64,000 nt of DNA from AP-15 sp963735445 (GTDB lineage Bacteria; Pseudomonadota; Alphaproteobacteria; ATCC43930; CGMCC-115725), in the NCBI GenBank assembly GCA_963735445.1, contig CAVTLC010000015.1:1-64000 (forward strand), given 5' to 3'. The position numbers were made by a program, and so were the translations under genes. Below, in pieces: positions 28,701 to 37,098 of this stretch (the stretch's first letter is position 1; every line of letters begins with the position of its first letter). Below the pieces are notes generated by a model. It did not search any database, was not told the DNA's origin, and was given only the letters and a program-made list of their open reading frames with translations.

Positions 28701-30779
28701 GACGGCTCCTTCGGGCGGCCTGATTGTCGGCGGCAATGTCGGCATCGGCACGCCGACACCGGGCACGACGCTCGAAGTTGCGGGCGCATTGCGATTATCG
28801 ACCTCGACAACGGATAACTTCGTCTCGCCTCTGGGTTCCAGCATCCCGACCAAAATCAACGTCCCGCTTTTCGATCCGGGCGCCTATGGCCAGATGCTTG
28901 CCATGGGACTGCCGTCATCGGCGCAAACGACCGAGCGTGTCATCACAATGGTCGATGCCCGCACGGTTCCCCATCAACCAACCATCGAAGTGCTATCACC
29001 GAATGAAAGCCAGTTTTTTGGTTTGACATTCAATGGCTCAAATACAGCGGCATATGTTGCTTCCTCGGTGGACCTTGGTTTCATAGCTAATAGCTATACG
29101 CCACTTTATCTTTCCTCCAGCACCGGCAATGTCGGCATTGGCACCACCTCGCCAGCCGGGCAACTCGATGTCGTCACCACTTCGGCGTCCTATGCCGGAT
29201 ATTTCTCAAACACCGCGACAACGCATACCTATGGTGTCTACTCGACGATCGCGGATCTCACGACCGGCGCCGCGCTCTTCGGCGCCGCGACCGGCAACGC
29301 CAACACCGGCTATGCCGGCTATTTCGCCAACACCTCGACCGGAGTTCTGAATTACGGTCTTTACGCCAGCACATCGAGCGCCAGCGGCTATGCGGGCTAT
29401 TTCCAGGGTGCGGTCAACGTCGCCGGCAACCTGAGCGCCACCAACGCGGCGATCAGCGGCACCACGACCGTCAATAACATTACGGTCACCGGCGGCTGTG
29501 TCGGCTGTCTTGCGCCGGGTTCGAACGCGCTGTCGGCGCTTACATCCGCCACAGCGACCAATACGATCGACAATGCCGACTATGGCCAGATCTGGTCCTG
29601 GAATTCTCTTTCTTCGGGCACAGCGTTCACGATTTCGTCCAATTCGATGACCACCGGCTCGCTGTTGAGCCTGCAAGATACCGCCGCGGCCGCGACCTCG
29701 ACCGGCAAAGTGCTGAGCATCTCTGATGCCACGACCGGCGCCGGTTTCGGCGTCTATAGCGCGATGACCGCAACCGACAACACCGGCTATGCCGGGTATT
29801 TCGGAAGCTCGAGCACCGGCACCGGCTATGCGCTCTACGCGACTATCACCGGGTCAGGCAATACGGGCTATGCCGGATATTTCAACAACTCCGGTGCGGG
29901 TTATGCGGTAGCCGCGAGTGGGACGAGTTATTTCAACGGCTCTGTTGGCATCGGCACGGCAACGCCGGCCACCTCGCTCGATCTCGTGGGAGATCTAACA
30001 TTTAGGACCAATAGTTCTTCACCTGGATTGGCTATCCGTGATCGCCCCGACCAGCCCGGCATGCAGCTAGACTTTGAAGGCAATGACGGAACCGCCTACA
30101 CCGTATTCAATGTCACGACTAAAAACGCCACAACGTCCAGCGGCAAGACAGGAGCCATAGCAATTTGGGATACGAGTGTCGGAAATGTCGGCAACGCCAC
30201 CCAGTTCCAGATGCAGCGTTCGCCCACATACGGCGGTATACTGTTTACAGAGAAATTTGGAACTAATGCGGAGGGATCTCAGCCGGTTTCGATTCAGGCC
30301 GAATGGAATCAGACTTCCACACCAACCCAACTCGTGCTCGCTACCAACGGCAATGTCGGGATCGGAACAGCATCTCCCTCCGGCATGCTCAGCATCAACA
30401 GCACTGCGTCCGGATCCGGTTACGGTGTCTACGCGATCTCGGCGACAACAACAAACGGAACCGACATTTACGCGCTGAACGATGGAACCGGCAACACCGG
30501 CTACGCTGGCTATTTCACCAACACCTCGACCGGCGTTCTGAATTTCGGCCTCTATGCCAGCACGTCGAGCGCCAGCGGCTGGGCCGGATATTTCGACGGC
30601 GCAGTCAATGTCGCCGGCAACCTGACCGTCTCAAGCTGCACGGGCTGTTCGGGCGCCGGGTCCAACGCGCTGTCGGCGATCACGTCGGCGACAACGACGA
30701 ACAGCATCGACAGCACTAATATGGCGCAGATCTGGAAGTGGGGCACGCTCTCGACCCAGACGGCGCTGACGCTGTCCAC
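22779..30779 (+). pseudogene. Giant repetitive fibre/adhesin with pilin-like N-terminus, frameshifted and 3'-truncated
   Basis: About 2,660 residues readable. The favoured start is ATG 22779 (MCEKPKPRESPSLRKR), with GGGAG 5 nt upstream; ATG 22614 is possible. A basic leader runs into GQAGFALGPILYLLALIGVG, a single helix like a type IV prepilin with Gly-Phe at the cleavage point, although the +5 Glu is lacking. A Cys-containing head domain follows, then long Ala/Gly/Thr/Ser/Asn-rich beta repeats. At least eleven copies of S/N/D-V-G-I-G-T precede 'xxPxxxLDV', a pattern seen in phage tail fibres and S74-chaperone proteins. A one-base-type frameshift lies near 25420. An IS3 element cuts the gene at 30780, so a C-terminal domain is missing and not found beyond the IS. 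Confidence 0.75.
27343..27640 (+). repeat. Long internal duplication within the fibre gene (second copy 29146-29440)
   Basis: About 300 bp encoding LDVVTTSASYAGHFSNTATT, then a Thr/Gly-rich block ending in YGLYASTSSATGWAGYF, recurs at about 29146-29440 with high identity. A shorter related block occurs at 30490-30620. The copies keep frame, so they are module duplications and a likely substrate for recombination or assembly collapse. Confidence 0.7.
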
Positions 30780-30874
30780 TGAGATGGACCCCGATCGTGA
30801 GACAGCCGGAGCCGTCTTCTAAGGTGTAACCCGGCCGATGTCCGTGCCGGCTCCGATCGCGCTCGTCGCGACGG

Positions 30875-31828
30875 TCATGGCATTGCTTCGTGTTCCTCCT
30901 CGTCAACATCAATCCTGTCGTTGGTGGTAGTGCCGGTGGGGATGTGGGCGAAGGCGCAGCCGGTCGGCGAAGCCGATCGTCCCCATATCCACCGGCATTC
31001 TGCTTCGTAGACTTGGCGCGGCGTACGATAGCCCAGGCTCTGGTGCTGGCGCTCCGCGTTATAAAACTCGAGCCATGAGCCGATGCCGGCTTTGGCCTCG
31101 GCGACGCTGGCATAGGCGTTGAGGTAAACCTCCTCGTATTTGAGGCTGCGCCACAGCCGCTCGACGAAGATGTTGTCCATGTAGCGACCCTTGCCATCCA
31201 TGCTGATCGTGACGGCGTGGTTCTGCAGCGTGCCAGTGAAGTCGTCGCTGGTAAATTGGCTGCCCTGATCGGTATTGAAAATCTCAGGCCGGCCGTGCCG
31301 CGAAAGCGCCTCTTCGAGGGCCTCGACGCAGAACTCCGCACCGAGCGTATTCGACAGCCGCCACGCCAGAACGGCACGGCTCACCCAATCCATGATCACC
31401 ACTAGATAGAGAAAGCCCTTGGCCATCGGGATGTAGGTGACGTCCGCGCACCAGACCTGATTAACCCGTTCGATCGAGATCCCGCCGAGCAGGTAGGGGT
31501 AGATCTTGTGCGCCGGTGCCGGCTTGCTGGTGTTCGGCCGCTGGTAGATCGCCGCCAAGCCGGCGAGCTGCATCAGACGCCGGACCCGTTTGCGGTTGAC
31601 GACATGGCCCTGTGTCGCCAGCCAAGCCGCCATCCGCCGCGAGCCGTAATACGGTCGTACCAGATACTGCCGATCGATCAGCGCCATGATCGCGCAGTCT
31701 TCCTCGTTGATCTCAGCTGACCGGCGGTAGACCGAGGCGCGCGATACCGACAGCAGCCGACATTGCCGTGATACCGCCAGTGCCGGAGCCTCGCGATCGA
31801 TCAGAGCGCGCCGTTCCGCTCGGCTCAT
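30875..31828 (-). CDS. IS3-family transposase OrfB
   Basis: A 317-residue DDE transposase. An HTH_21-type N-terminus (SVSRASVYRRSAEINEED, then YYGSRRMAAWLATQG) is followed by the integrase core: D in VNQVWCADVTYIPMAKGF, D in IFNTDQGSQFTSDDF and E in NIFVERLWRSLKYEEVYLN. Its start overlaps the end of orfA (ATGA-type), the usual place for the programmed frameshift that makes OrfAB. The C-terminal 35 residues are atypical for the family. OrfA is interrupted, so the element cannot transpose by itself. Confidence 0.88.
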   Translation of the reverse strand: MSRAERRALIDREAPALAVSRQCRLLSVSRASVYRRSAEINEEDCAIMALIDRQYLVRPYYGSRRMAAWLATQGHVVNRKRVRRLMQLAGLAAIYQRPNTSKPAPAHKIYPYLLGGISIERVNQVWCADVTYIPMAKGFLYLVVIMDWVSRAVLAWRLSNTLGAEFCVEALEEALSRHGRPEIFNTDQGSQFTSDDFTGTLQNHAVTISMDGKGRYMDNIFVERLWRSLKYEEVYLNAYASVAEAKAGIGSWLEFYNAERQHQSLGYRTPRQVYEAECRWIWGRSASPTGCAFAHIPTGTTTNDRIDVDEEEHEAMP

Positions 31829-33172
31829 TTGCCGAGCTTTCGTGACAAAAAATCGTTTTCGACCTTCAGCTGGCCAATCTGCCGATACAAAAGATCGACC
31901 TGCGCCGCGCTGGCGGTATCTTCGGGTGCCGCCCCGCCGCCTTCAAAAACGCCAGCCGCGCCGTCCAGAAGCTGCTTCTTCCACGCGTAAATCTGGTTCG
32001 GGTGAACCCCGTACGCGCTCGCCAGTTCGGCGACCGTTCGGTCGCCTTTGATCGCTGCCAGCGCCACCTTCGCCGTACCCACAGCCACGCCAGCTGGATC
32101 AGTGTAGTGCGCAGTCGTGGATTGCCAGCCTTGGAGACGCCTTGTTCGCGATCGACAGACCCACTCTGCCAGGGTAGGCGCCAGGCCGGCATAAGCCGCG
32201 ACCTGTCGCCGGTTGGCGAAGTGTCGGAAGAGCCCCTCCGCCCAGAGGATGCCCGCGAACTCGGGCCCGATGCCCTTGATGTCGAGCAGCATCGCCGCCG
32301 GCGCCAGCGCGACGGCGTGTTCCCTGGCAAGCAGCGCATCCCGCTCGGCCTCCACAGCCTTTATTTGCTCCATCAGCAGTTCGATCCGGTCCAGCTCGCG
32401 GCGAAGCTGGGCCTTCAGATGATCCGGCAGCGGGCGACTATCGCCGGTTTGGAGCTCTTCGAGTTGCTCCCGCCGGTCGCGTTGCAGCGGTTTGTAGCCG
32501 GTAATCCCTTGGCAGAACAGCAGCCCCTTGACGCGGTTGACGTGCTGGACCCGCTCCACGATCAAGACCTCGCGCTCCCGGCAGACACGCCGGCGGTCTT
32601 CCTCCTGCGGTGTGGGCGCCTTGACCATTGCGCAGACCCGCGGCTCGCCCCGCTTGTACGCGAGCAGCGCGCGAACCAGCGCTTCGCCATCGATCCTGTC
32701 GGTCTTCGCCCGCCGGCGCCGGCGCGATGTCGCGACCGAGGCCGGATCGACGACATGGCTCTCGATGCCTTCCGACTGCAGCACCCGGTGGATCCAGAAA
32801 CCGTCGAGCCCAGCCTCCTGGATGACGATTATCGGAAAGACCTTCCCCGTCCGTGCCCGAGCCTTCTCCTTAAGGCGCGCAAAGCGCTCAAGTAGACCAG
32901 CCACATCGCTGCCCCGCACCGAATGCTTCGACAACTTCTCTCCGCCGCCCGGCGACAGCGATGTGATCAGCCAGGTCGATCGACTGAGTTCCAATGAAAC
33001 GAAAATCGCGCCAAGATGAGTGCGGATAGCGGTCGGCGCTCGGGGTTGGGCAGCTGCAAATTGCATGATCGCCTCCAGAGTGGGTGGGTAAGCAGCCTCA
33101 CTCTGCCAGAGCGTCGGTCGCTACCCATGGGATCTTGAACGCCGCCCCGTGCTTCTTGCGTGCCTGCTTCAT
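31825..33172 (-). pseudogene. IS3-family OrfA, split by an inserted IS110-type fragment
   Basis: The first 13 codons (MKQARKKHGAAFK, ATG 33172, with GGAG just upstream) end at 33134. The rest resumes at 32073 with AKVALAAIKGDRTVAELASA, continues through the HTH (YGVHPNQIYAWKKQLL) and ends in a Leu-zipper-like helix (QVDLLYRQIGQLKVENDF). Joining the two gives an OrfA of about 95 residues with the conserved F-K-A-K-V-A-L start, so no OrfA codon is missing. The downstream part is currently in frame with the IS110 reading frame, making an accidental 413-codon chimeric ORF (33066-31825). Confidence 0.85.
32074..33133 (-). mobile_element. IS110-family transposase gene fragment nested in IS3
   Basis: The coding frame starts MQFAAAQPRAPTAIRTH at 33066. 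The DEDD-type N-terminal domain shows IVIQEAGLDGFWIHRVL and KTDRIDGEALVRALL. The C-terminal Transposase_20 region has LLDIKGIGPEFAGILW and RQVAAYAGLAPT. After that the frame shifts (near 32170), and the family sequence WQSGSVDREQGVSKAGNPR continues in another frame to LAWLWVR, where IS3 sequence begins. The family's last 50-60 residues are absent. The hexamer TGGGTA occurs close to both junctions. Confidence 0.8.
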
Positions 33173-33253
33173 CTCCTGCTCCCGCGCCTATCGGCGCTTC
33201 CTAGGGGCAGGGCTCCACCTTAACCTACTGTCTCGTTTTCGGGGTCCACCTCA

Positions 33254-33542
33254 ACCCGCCCTAAATCCATTTCGCAGAATCGCACTCGGTTATGTTGACT
33301 GGCGGTAACGGCAGATAATTCAGCCGCGCCGCACCGAGCTAATGGCCGAACTCCGAGGAGGCAATGCGGCTGGATCGAGGAAACCAGCTTGATCTCCCTG
33401 GATCAAAGGAGGTGCGGACCCGCCATGCAGCCTAGCCAAGCCGGGTCCAAGGGTCTGGACACGGTGATTGAGAGTGGGCTACGGAGGCTCCCGTGGTGAA
33501 GATCGTCCTGATCGGCCAGGCTACACTCTGGGGGAATTTTGC
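33254..33542. other. Region between IS3 end and the GlsB-type gene
   Basis: About 290 bp with no supported gene. Several Shine-Dalgarno-like GGAGG motifs occur (33354-33420) but the frames after them are short. It may include leftovers of sequence deleted when the IS3 element rearranged. The promoter for the downstream gene should lie at its right end. Confidence 0.35.
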
Positions 33543-33803
33543 ATGCACATCATCTGGACGATCATCATCGGGTTCATCGCAGGTGTGATCGCGAAATTCA
33601 TCACCCCTGGCAAGAACGAACCATCCGGATTCATCCTCACCACGATTCTCGGGATAATAGGCGCATTTGTAGCCACCTATCTGGGCCAAGCGATAGGCTG
33701 GTATCGCGCGGACCAAGGCGCTGGCCTGATTGGAGCAGTGGTCGGCGCGGTAGTTATCTTGGTGATTTGGGGATTGATTGCCGGCCGCCGCCAGTCTCCT
33801 TAG
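33543..33803 (+). CDS. GlsB/YeaQ/YmgE-type stress membrane protein
   Basis: An 86-residue protein of the transglycosylase-associated (GlsB/YeaQ/YmgE) family, small inner-membrane proteins of unclear function often induced by stress. Three membrane helices: 2-20 (IIWTIIIGFIAGVIAKF), 30-52 (FILTTILGIIGAFVATYL) and 60-82 (GLIGAVVGAVVILVIWGLIA). The loop after helix 1 carries the family's P-G-K-N-E-P-S-G-F. Start at ATG 33543 with a GGGGG site about 8 nt upstream; the longer upstream frame has no such features. Confidence 0.88.
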   Translation: MHIIWTIIIGFIAGVIAKFITPGKNEPSGFILTTILGIIGAFVATYLGQAIGWYRADQGAGLIGAVVGAVVILVIWGLIAGRRQSP

Positions 33804-33872
33804 CCGAGACTTTGTTTTTGCGGTTGGAAATTTCGCCTTGATCTCCACACCAAGGTCTCGGTCCTCGCCGCT

Positions 33873-34343
33873 CTAGGAACGTGGGAACTCCGTTTCCGTT
33901 GGGAGCCGGCCGTCCGGCGTGTATTTATCTACGGCGTCGGGGAGTTCGCGGGACAGCCTCGTGAGCAGCTCTTCCCGGGACAATCCTGTTTGTTTCGACA
34001 AGGTTTCTAACACGTCGGGGCCGATCGCCTGTTCGAGTTGGGGCGGCGTGACGGGTTTGTTGGGGCCCGTTCCAACCCAGGACTCCGCAGTTTCGCCATG
34101 ACCGCTCTGTTTAAAGCGGTCCACGAGTTCGCTGAGTCCGCCGCCCAGGAGCCCGCCGGCACTGACGCCGCCGAGGCTCTGGCTGAGCTGGTTGAGGAAG
34201 CTGCCGGTACCGCTTTGTCCTGTCTCTCCGGGCCTGCTTTGTCCGAGGCCGCCAAGCATTTCAGCGATCTTGTCCCGGTGCTGATAGCCCGCGACCGCGA
34301 GCAGGCCCAGGAGGGCCGTCATGGATGGGAAGCCGCGGCTCAT
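33873..34343 (-). CDS. YidB-like (DUF937) protein
   Basis: A 156-residue protein of the YidB/DUF937 type, a small soluble family of unknown function. It has the usual start MSRGFPSMTALLGLLAVAGY, a Gly/Ser-rich linker with GGVSAGGLLGGGLSELVDRF, then the conserved C-terminal block WVGTGPNKPVTPPQLEQAIG and LSKQTGLSREELLTRLSREL, ending in DKYTPDGRLPTETEF. It faces mscL in divergent orientation and converges with the GlsB-type gene, a grouping that suggests envelope or osmotic stress. Confidence 0.88.
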   Translation of the reverse strand: MSRGFPSMTALLGLLAVAGYQHRDKIAEMLGGLGQSRPGETGQSGTGSFLNQLSQSLGGVSAGGLLGGGLSELVDRFKQSGHGETAESWVGTGPNKPVTPPQLEQAIGPDVLETLSKQTGLSREELLTRLSRELPDAVDKYTPDGRLPTETEFPRS

Positions 34344-34690
34344 GGCGTTGCTCCTTTGCTGACCATGGGAAACACGGACCCGAGAGGGAGGTTCCTACGT
34401 GGCGGCCAGGTAGCGCGTGCGCCGTTGTCGAGACAAATTTTCGGCCGGGGCCGGCGACAGTCCCTGCCGGAGGCCCGACTCGCCGTTCGCAATCCAAAGA
34501 GCCTCTTGCGTCGGCGATACAAGGTGTGCCCGAGACCAAACCCTTTGTCACGGCTAACCCGGTTATTCCCGTATGCTTATCGGAACCAAGCCACGGGAGC
34601 TTCGGCATCCCGACCAATCCGGCCCGCGGCGGTGGCTAAGTAGCGGCCCTTGCGCGATCATACCAAGAATGTGCGAGAAGGGAGGTCGAG
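34344..34690. other. Divergent intergenic region upstream of mscL
   Basis: 347 bp between yidB-like and mscL starts, which must carry both promoters. Open frames here lack coding character. A GGGAGG site at 34680-34685 is the mscL ribosome-binding site. Confidence 0.45.
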
Positions 34691-35111
34691 ATGTTGCAAG
34701 GCTTTAAACAGTTTATCTTACGCGGCAACGTTGTCGATCTCGCCGTCGCCGTGGTGATGGGCGTTGCGTTTGGCGCGGTCGTCACCGCGCTGGTAAAAGA
34801 TTTGATCACGCCCTTGATCGCGGCCATTGTTGGGAAACCTGATTTCTCGGCGATAGAGTTCACGGTCAACGGCAGCAAGTTTCCGATTGGCGACTTTATC
34901 AACGTGCTTGTCTCATTCATCCTGATCGCTGCCGCTAGTATATTTCTTCATCGTGCTGCCGATGAACACGATTCTCGCTCGAATGCGGCGGGGAGAAGTC
35001 GCTCCCGACCCGACCACCAAAAAATGCCCGGAATGCCTCAGTGATGTGCCGATTGCGGCTCGCCGTTGCGCCTTCTGCACTTCCGTCATCGCGGGAGGCA
35101 CGGCCCGCTGA
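34691..35111 (+). pseudogene. mscL: Large-conductance mechanosensitive channel, frameshifted
   Basis: MscL forms a homopentameric inner-membrane channel that opens under membrane tension to release solutes during hypo-osmotic shock. The first frame gives the full N-terminal signature and TM1 (MLQGFKQFILRGNVVDLAVA) and most of TM2 (FINVLVSFILIAAA). At about 34937 one extra base breaks the frame. The correct continuation is VYFFIVLPMNTILARMRRGE, then a C-terminal zinc-ribbon-like tail with two Cys pairs (KKCPECLSDVP and RRCAFCTSVI), ending at TGA 35109-35111. Restored length is about 139 residues. As written, the ORF stops at 35044 with the end of TM2 and the tail replaced. Confidence 0.85.
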
Positions 35112-35192
35112 GCATGCTGACTCGTCCGTCTCCGCGCTCAACGATCAACTCTGCGGTAGCCCCGGCAGGAAACCAATCTCCCGCCGGCCCAC

Positions 35193-35768
35193 TCACGCTG
35201 CATAGATAGCGCCGATCTTAAGAGAGGATGCCGATTTAAATCGGCGGCTTATTATATGATTTCTGAGCGGCATTTGGTGCTTCATTAATTTGCAGGGATT
35301 GGGGGTGTGGGTGAGCGTGCACTGCTGCGGGCTCCCATCGAGGGATATTAGCCATGCCGGCTCCTTCGGCGGCTCTCCTCGGTGCCGGGTGTACTCGTCC
35401 CAATCATCACTTGCGTCCTCCCCGAGCCTCACCGACAAGACCGGGAGATCTTCGACCAGCGCGTCATAGGCTGCAGGCGCCTCTTCCCAAAGCGCTTGGC
35501 TGTCGGGCGCTGCGAGCACCGCGATGTCGGCGATCGGGTCGACAAATACACATTCAGCCGCAACGGTCTGTTCACCGCCGAGCGGCCCGAGCAAGTCGGC
35601 ATAGGTGCGCTCATTCGTGTATCCGATCGCAAAGCCTTCAGGGGGTCGCGGGAAGCAATGCGCTGCCGTGATTACATAGCGGCGCTCAAAGGGCGGCCCC
35701 CCCTGCACGACAAAGCCGCGGGCACCGCCGACAGCGATGATCGACTTGATAACTTCTGTGTTTTTCAT
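35193..35768 (-). pseudogene. Trypsin-like serine protease, truncated before the catalytic Ser
   Basis: A 191-residue S1-type protease fragment. The catalytic His lies in YVITAAHCFPRPPEG near residue 35 and the Asp in VDPIADIAVLAAPDSQ near 85. The expected G-x-S-G-S nucleophile region is absent: after AWLISLDGSPQQC the sequence becomes unrelated. A possible short continuation (SLQINEAP) is readable in the next frame, suggesting an indel plus deletion. No signal peptide is present. Start at ATG 35768 (MKNTEVIKSIIAVGG) with a GAGGAGA site. It cannot be active as encoded. Confidence 0.7.
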
Positions 35769-36042
35769 CGTCTCCTCTCGGCGGTCGTGCAAGCTTGGCC
35801 GGTCGTCGCCGCATTTTTTATTTCAACGGCACGGCGGACTGAGCGATCAAAAATTCCCCGAGCGATAAACTGAACCTGGTCGACCTATCCGCAAACAGCC
35901 TGGGCTGTGAAAGGGGGTCCGGTGTCACTTTCACCGCCTCCGGCGGCTCAGTGTCGAAGTTTTAGAATGCAGCTAGGCGCGCAAATCTTCAACCGGCCTA
36001 CCGTTACTCACTTTCGGCAAGGTTTCCTCACTTGACCGAGCT

Positions 36043-36960
36043 ATGACCATGCCGCTTTTTTCAGCACAGCAACTTCGTCGCCTCACCATAGACGAATTAA
36101 AAAGAAGACTGAGTAACAAACTCAGCGGTTTGGTCCGGCGGGTTGGTTCGATAAACCCCGGCAACCGCGTGTTCCGTGGCGTCAAATGGGATGCGCGGCC
36201 AAATGAGATTTCGCAGCTCTCCTATCCGATTGATTGCTCGCACTTGGGCCGACTTAATCGGAAAGGGCGGCCAATGTTCTACGCGAGCTGTGCAGGGCCT
36301 GGCGTGTTCTATGAGATGCGCGCGCAAGCAGGCTGGCGCGTCGCCTTCTCGACCTGGCGTGTCACTGAACTGCTGTGGATCCATGACCTGGGCTTTCACC
36401 CTGACGTGCTGCACCAGCTCGGCTCATCAGCCGTGGGGACTCGGCCGTGGATGGTAGAGCCGATCCCGAACGAGACCGCTCGCAATCGGCGTCTCCGCAA
36501 ACAGGTTGCGCAGGCCTTCGCTGTGGACGTTCATGCGAGCGCTAAGTACCTCTACAAGCAAACTGTGGCGCTCGCCGAGTTTTGGATGGATCACGAGGAA
36601 GCTTATCCAGCATATCCGGATGGGCCGAAGATTCCCCATGCCGCCGGTTTCGCATATCCCTCGCTGCAAATGCGTGGCGACGCTGACAATGTCGCCTTTC
36701 TACCGGGCTTCGTGCATTCGAGCTTGCAACTGGAACAAGTTCAATTCGTGCTAGTCGAGCGCGCCGACCCTAGCCGTTTTGCCTACACATTCCTGACGGA
36801 AGCGATTTCAAGCCTGACGGAAGCGATTTCAAGCCACTTCATCGACGGCACTACGATAGCTTGGCGCAACGCTCCGCCCCCGGTAACAATCGCTGCTGGC
36901 GATACCTTAGGGATACCTAGCCTCCGGAAATTTTTCACGTTGTCCTATGTAAGCTACTGA
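36043..36960 (+). CDS. RES-domain-like protein
   Basis: A 305-residue soluble protein whose middle resembles the RES domain of toxin-type NAD+-degrading enzymes: an Arg in GNRVFRGVKWD, then GRLNRKGRPMFYASCAGPGV and a Glu in FYEMRAQAGWRVAF. These give the R-(Y)-E-S layout loosely. A later segment AGFAYPSLQMRGDADNVAFL also fits longer RES proteins. No Xre-type antitoxin gene lies next to it, so a toxin-antitoxin role is not supported by context. The C-terminal part has a perfect 21-bp tandem duplication. Its stop is 6 bp from the 3' end of tRNA-Lys. Confidence 0.55.
   Translation: MTMPLFSAQQLRRLTIDELKRRLSNKLSGLVRRVGSINPGNRVFRGVKWDARPNEISQLSYPIDCSHLGRLNRKGRPMFYASCAGPGVFYEMRAQAGWRVAFSTWRVTELLWIHDLGFHPDVLHQLGSSAVGTRPWMVEPIPNETARNRRLRKQVAQAFAVDVHASAKYLYKQTVALAEFWMDHEEAYPAYPDGPKIPHAAGFAYPSLQMRGDADNVAFLPGFVHSSLQLEQVQFVLVERADPSRFAYTFLTEAISSLTEAISSHFIDGTTIAWRNAPPPVTIAAGDTLGIPSLRKFFTLSYVSY
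36792..36833 (+). repeat. Perfect 21-bp tandem duplication
   Basis: Two back-to-back identical 21-bp units encode L-T-E-A-I-S-S twice in frame in the RES-like gene. A recent in-frame duplication or a variable microsatellite. Confidence 0.85.
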
Positions 36961-36966
36961 TTTGTT

Positions 36967-37043
<77 letters not shown>

Positions 37044-37098
37044 ACCGCCCGGCTGGTTTAGCAAAGCCGGGGTTGGTTGTCGAGACGGCGTTCGCCTG

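Larger units (their letters stand above)
30780..33253 (-). mobile_element. IS3-family element interrupted by an IS110-family fragment
   Basis: The two ends are inverted repeats: TGAGATGGACCCCG at 30780 and its counterpart TGAGGTGGACCCCG read inward from 33253. Both continue to a GAGACAG about 5 bp further in. Inside, on the minus strand, are orfA (33172-33134 joined to 32073-31825) and orfB (31828-30875). Between the two orfA parts sits an IS110-family piece (33133-32074). No matching 3-4 bp target duplication flanks the element, and the fibre gene does not resume at 33254, so an adjacent deletion or rearrangement is likely. Confidence 0.85.

Noticed and set aside
23000..30700. CRISPR-like array suggested by many repeats
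   Set aside because: The repeats are protein-coding, uneven in spacing and diverged; no constant direct repeat with unique spacers.
31842..32895. Plus-strand frames of up to 297 codons opposite the IS110 gene
   Set aside because: Reverse-strand shadows of transposase coding sequence.
34038..34643. 201-codon plus-strand frame
   Set aside because: Antisense to the yidB-like gene and continuing into non-coding sequence.
36043..36960. RES-Xre toxin-antitoxin pair
   Set aside because: No Xre-type antitoxin frame on either side, so the toxin-antitoxin interpretation is unsupported.
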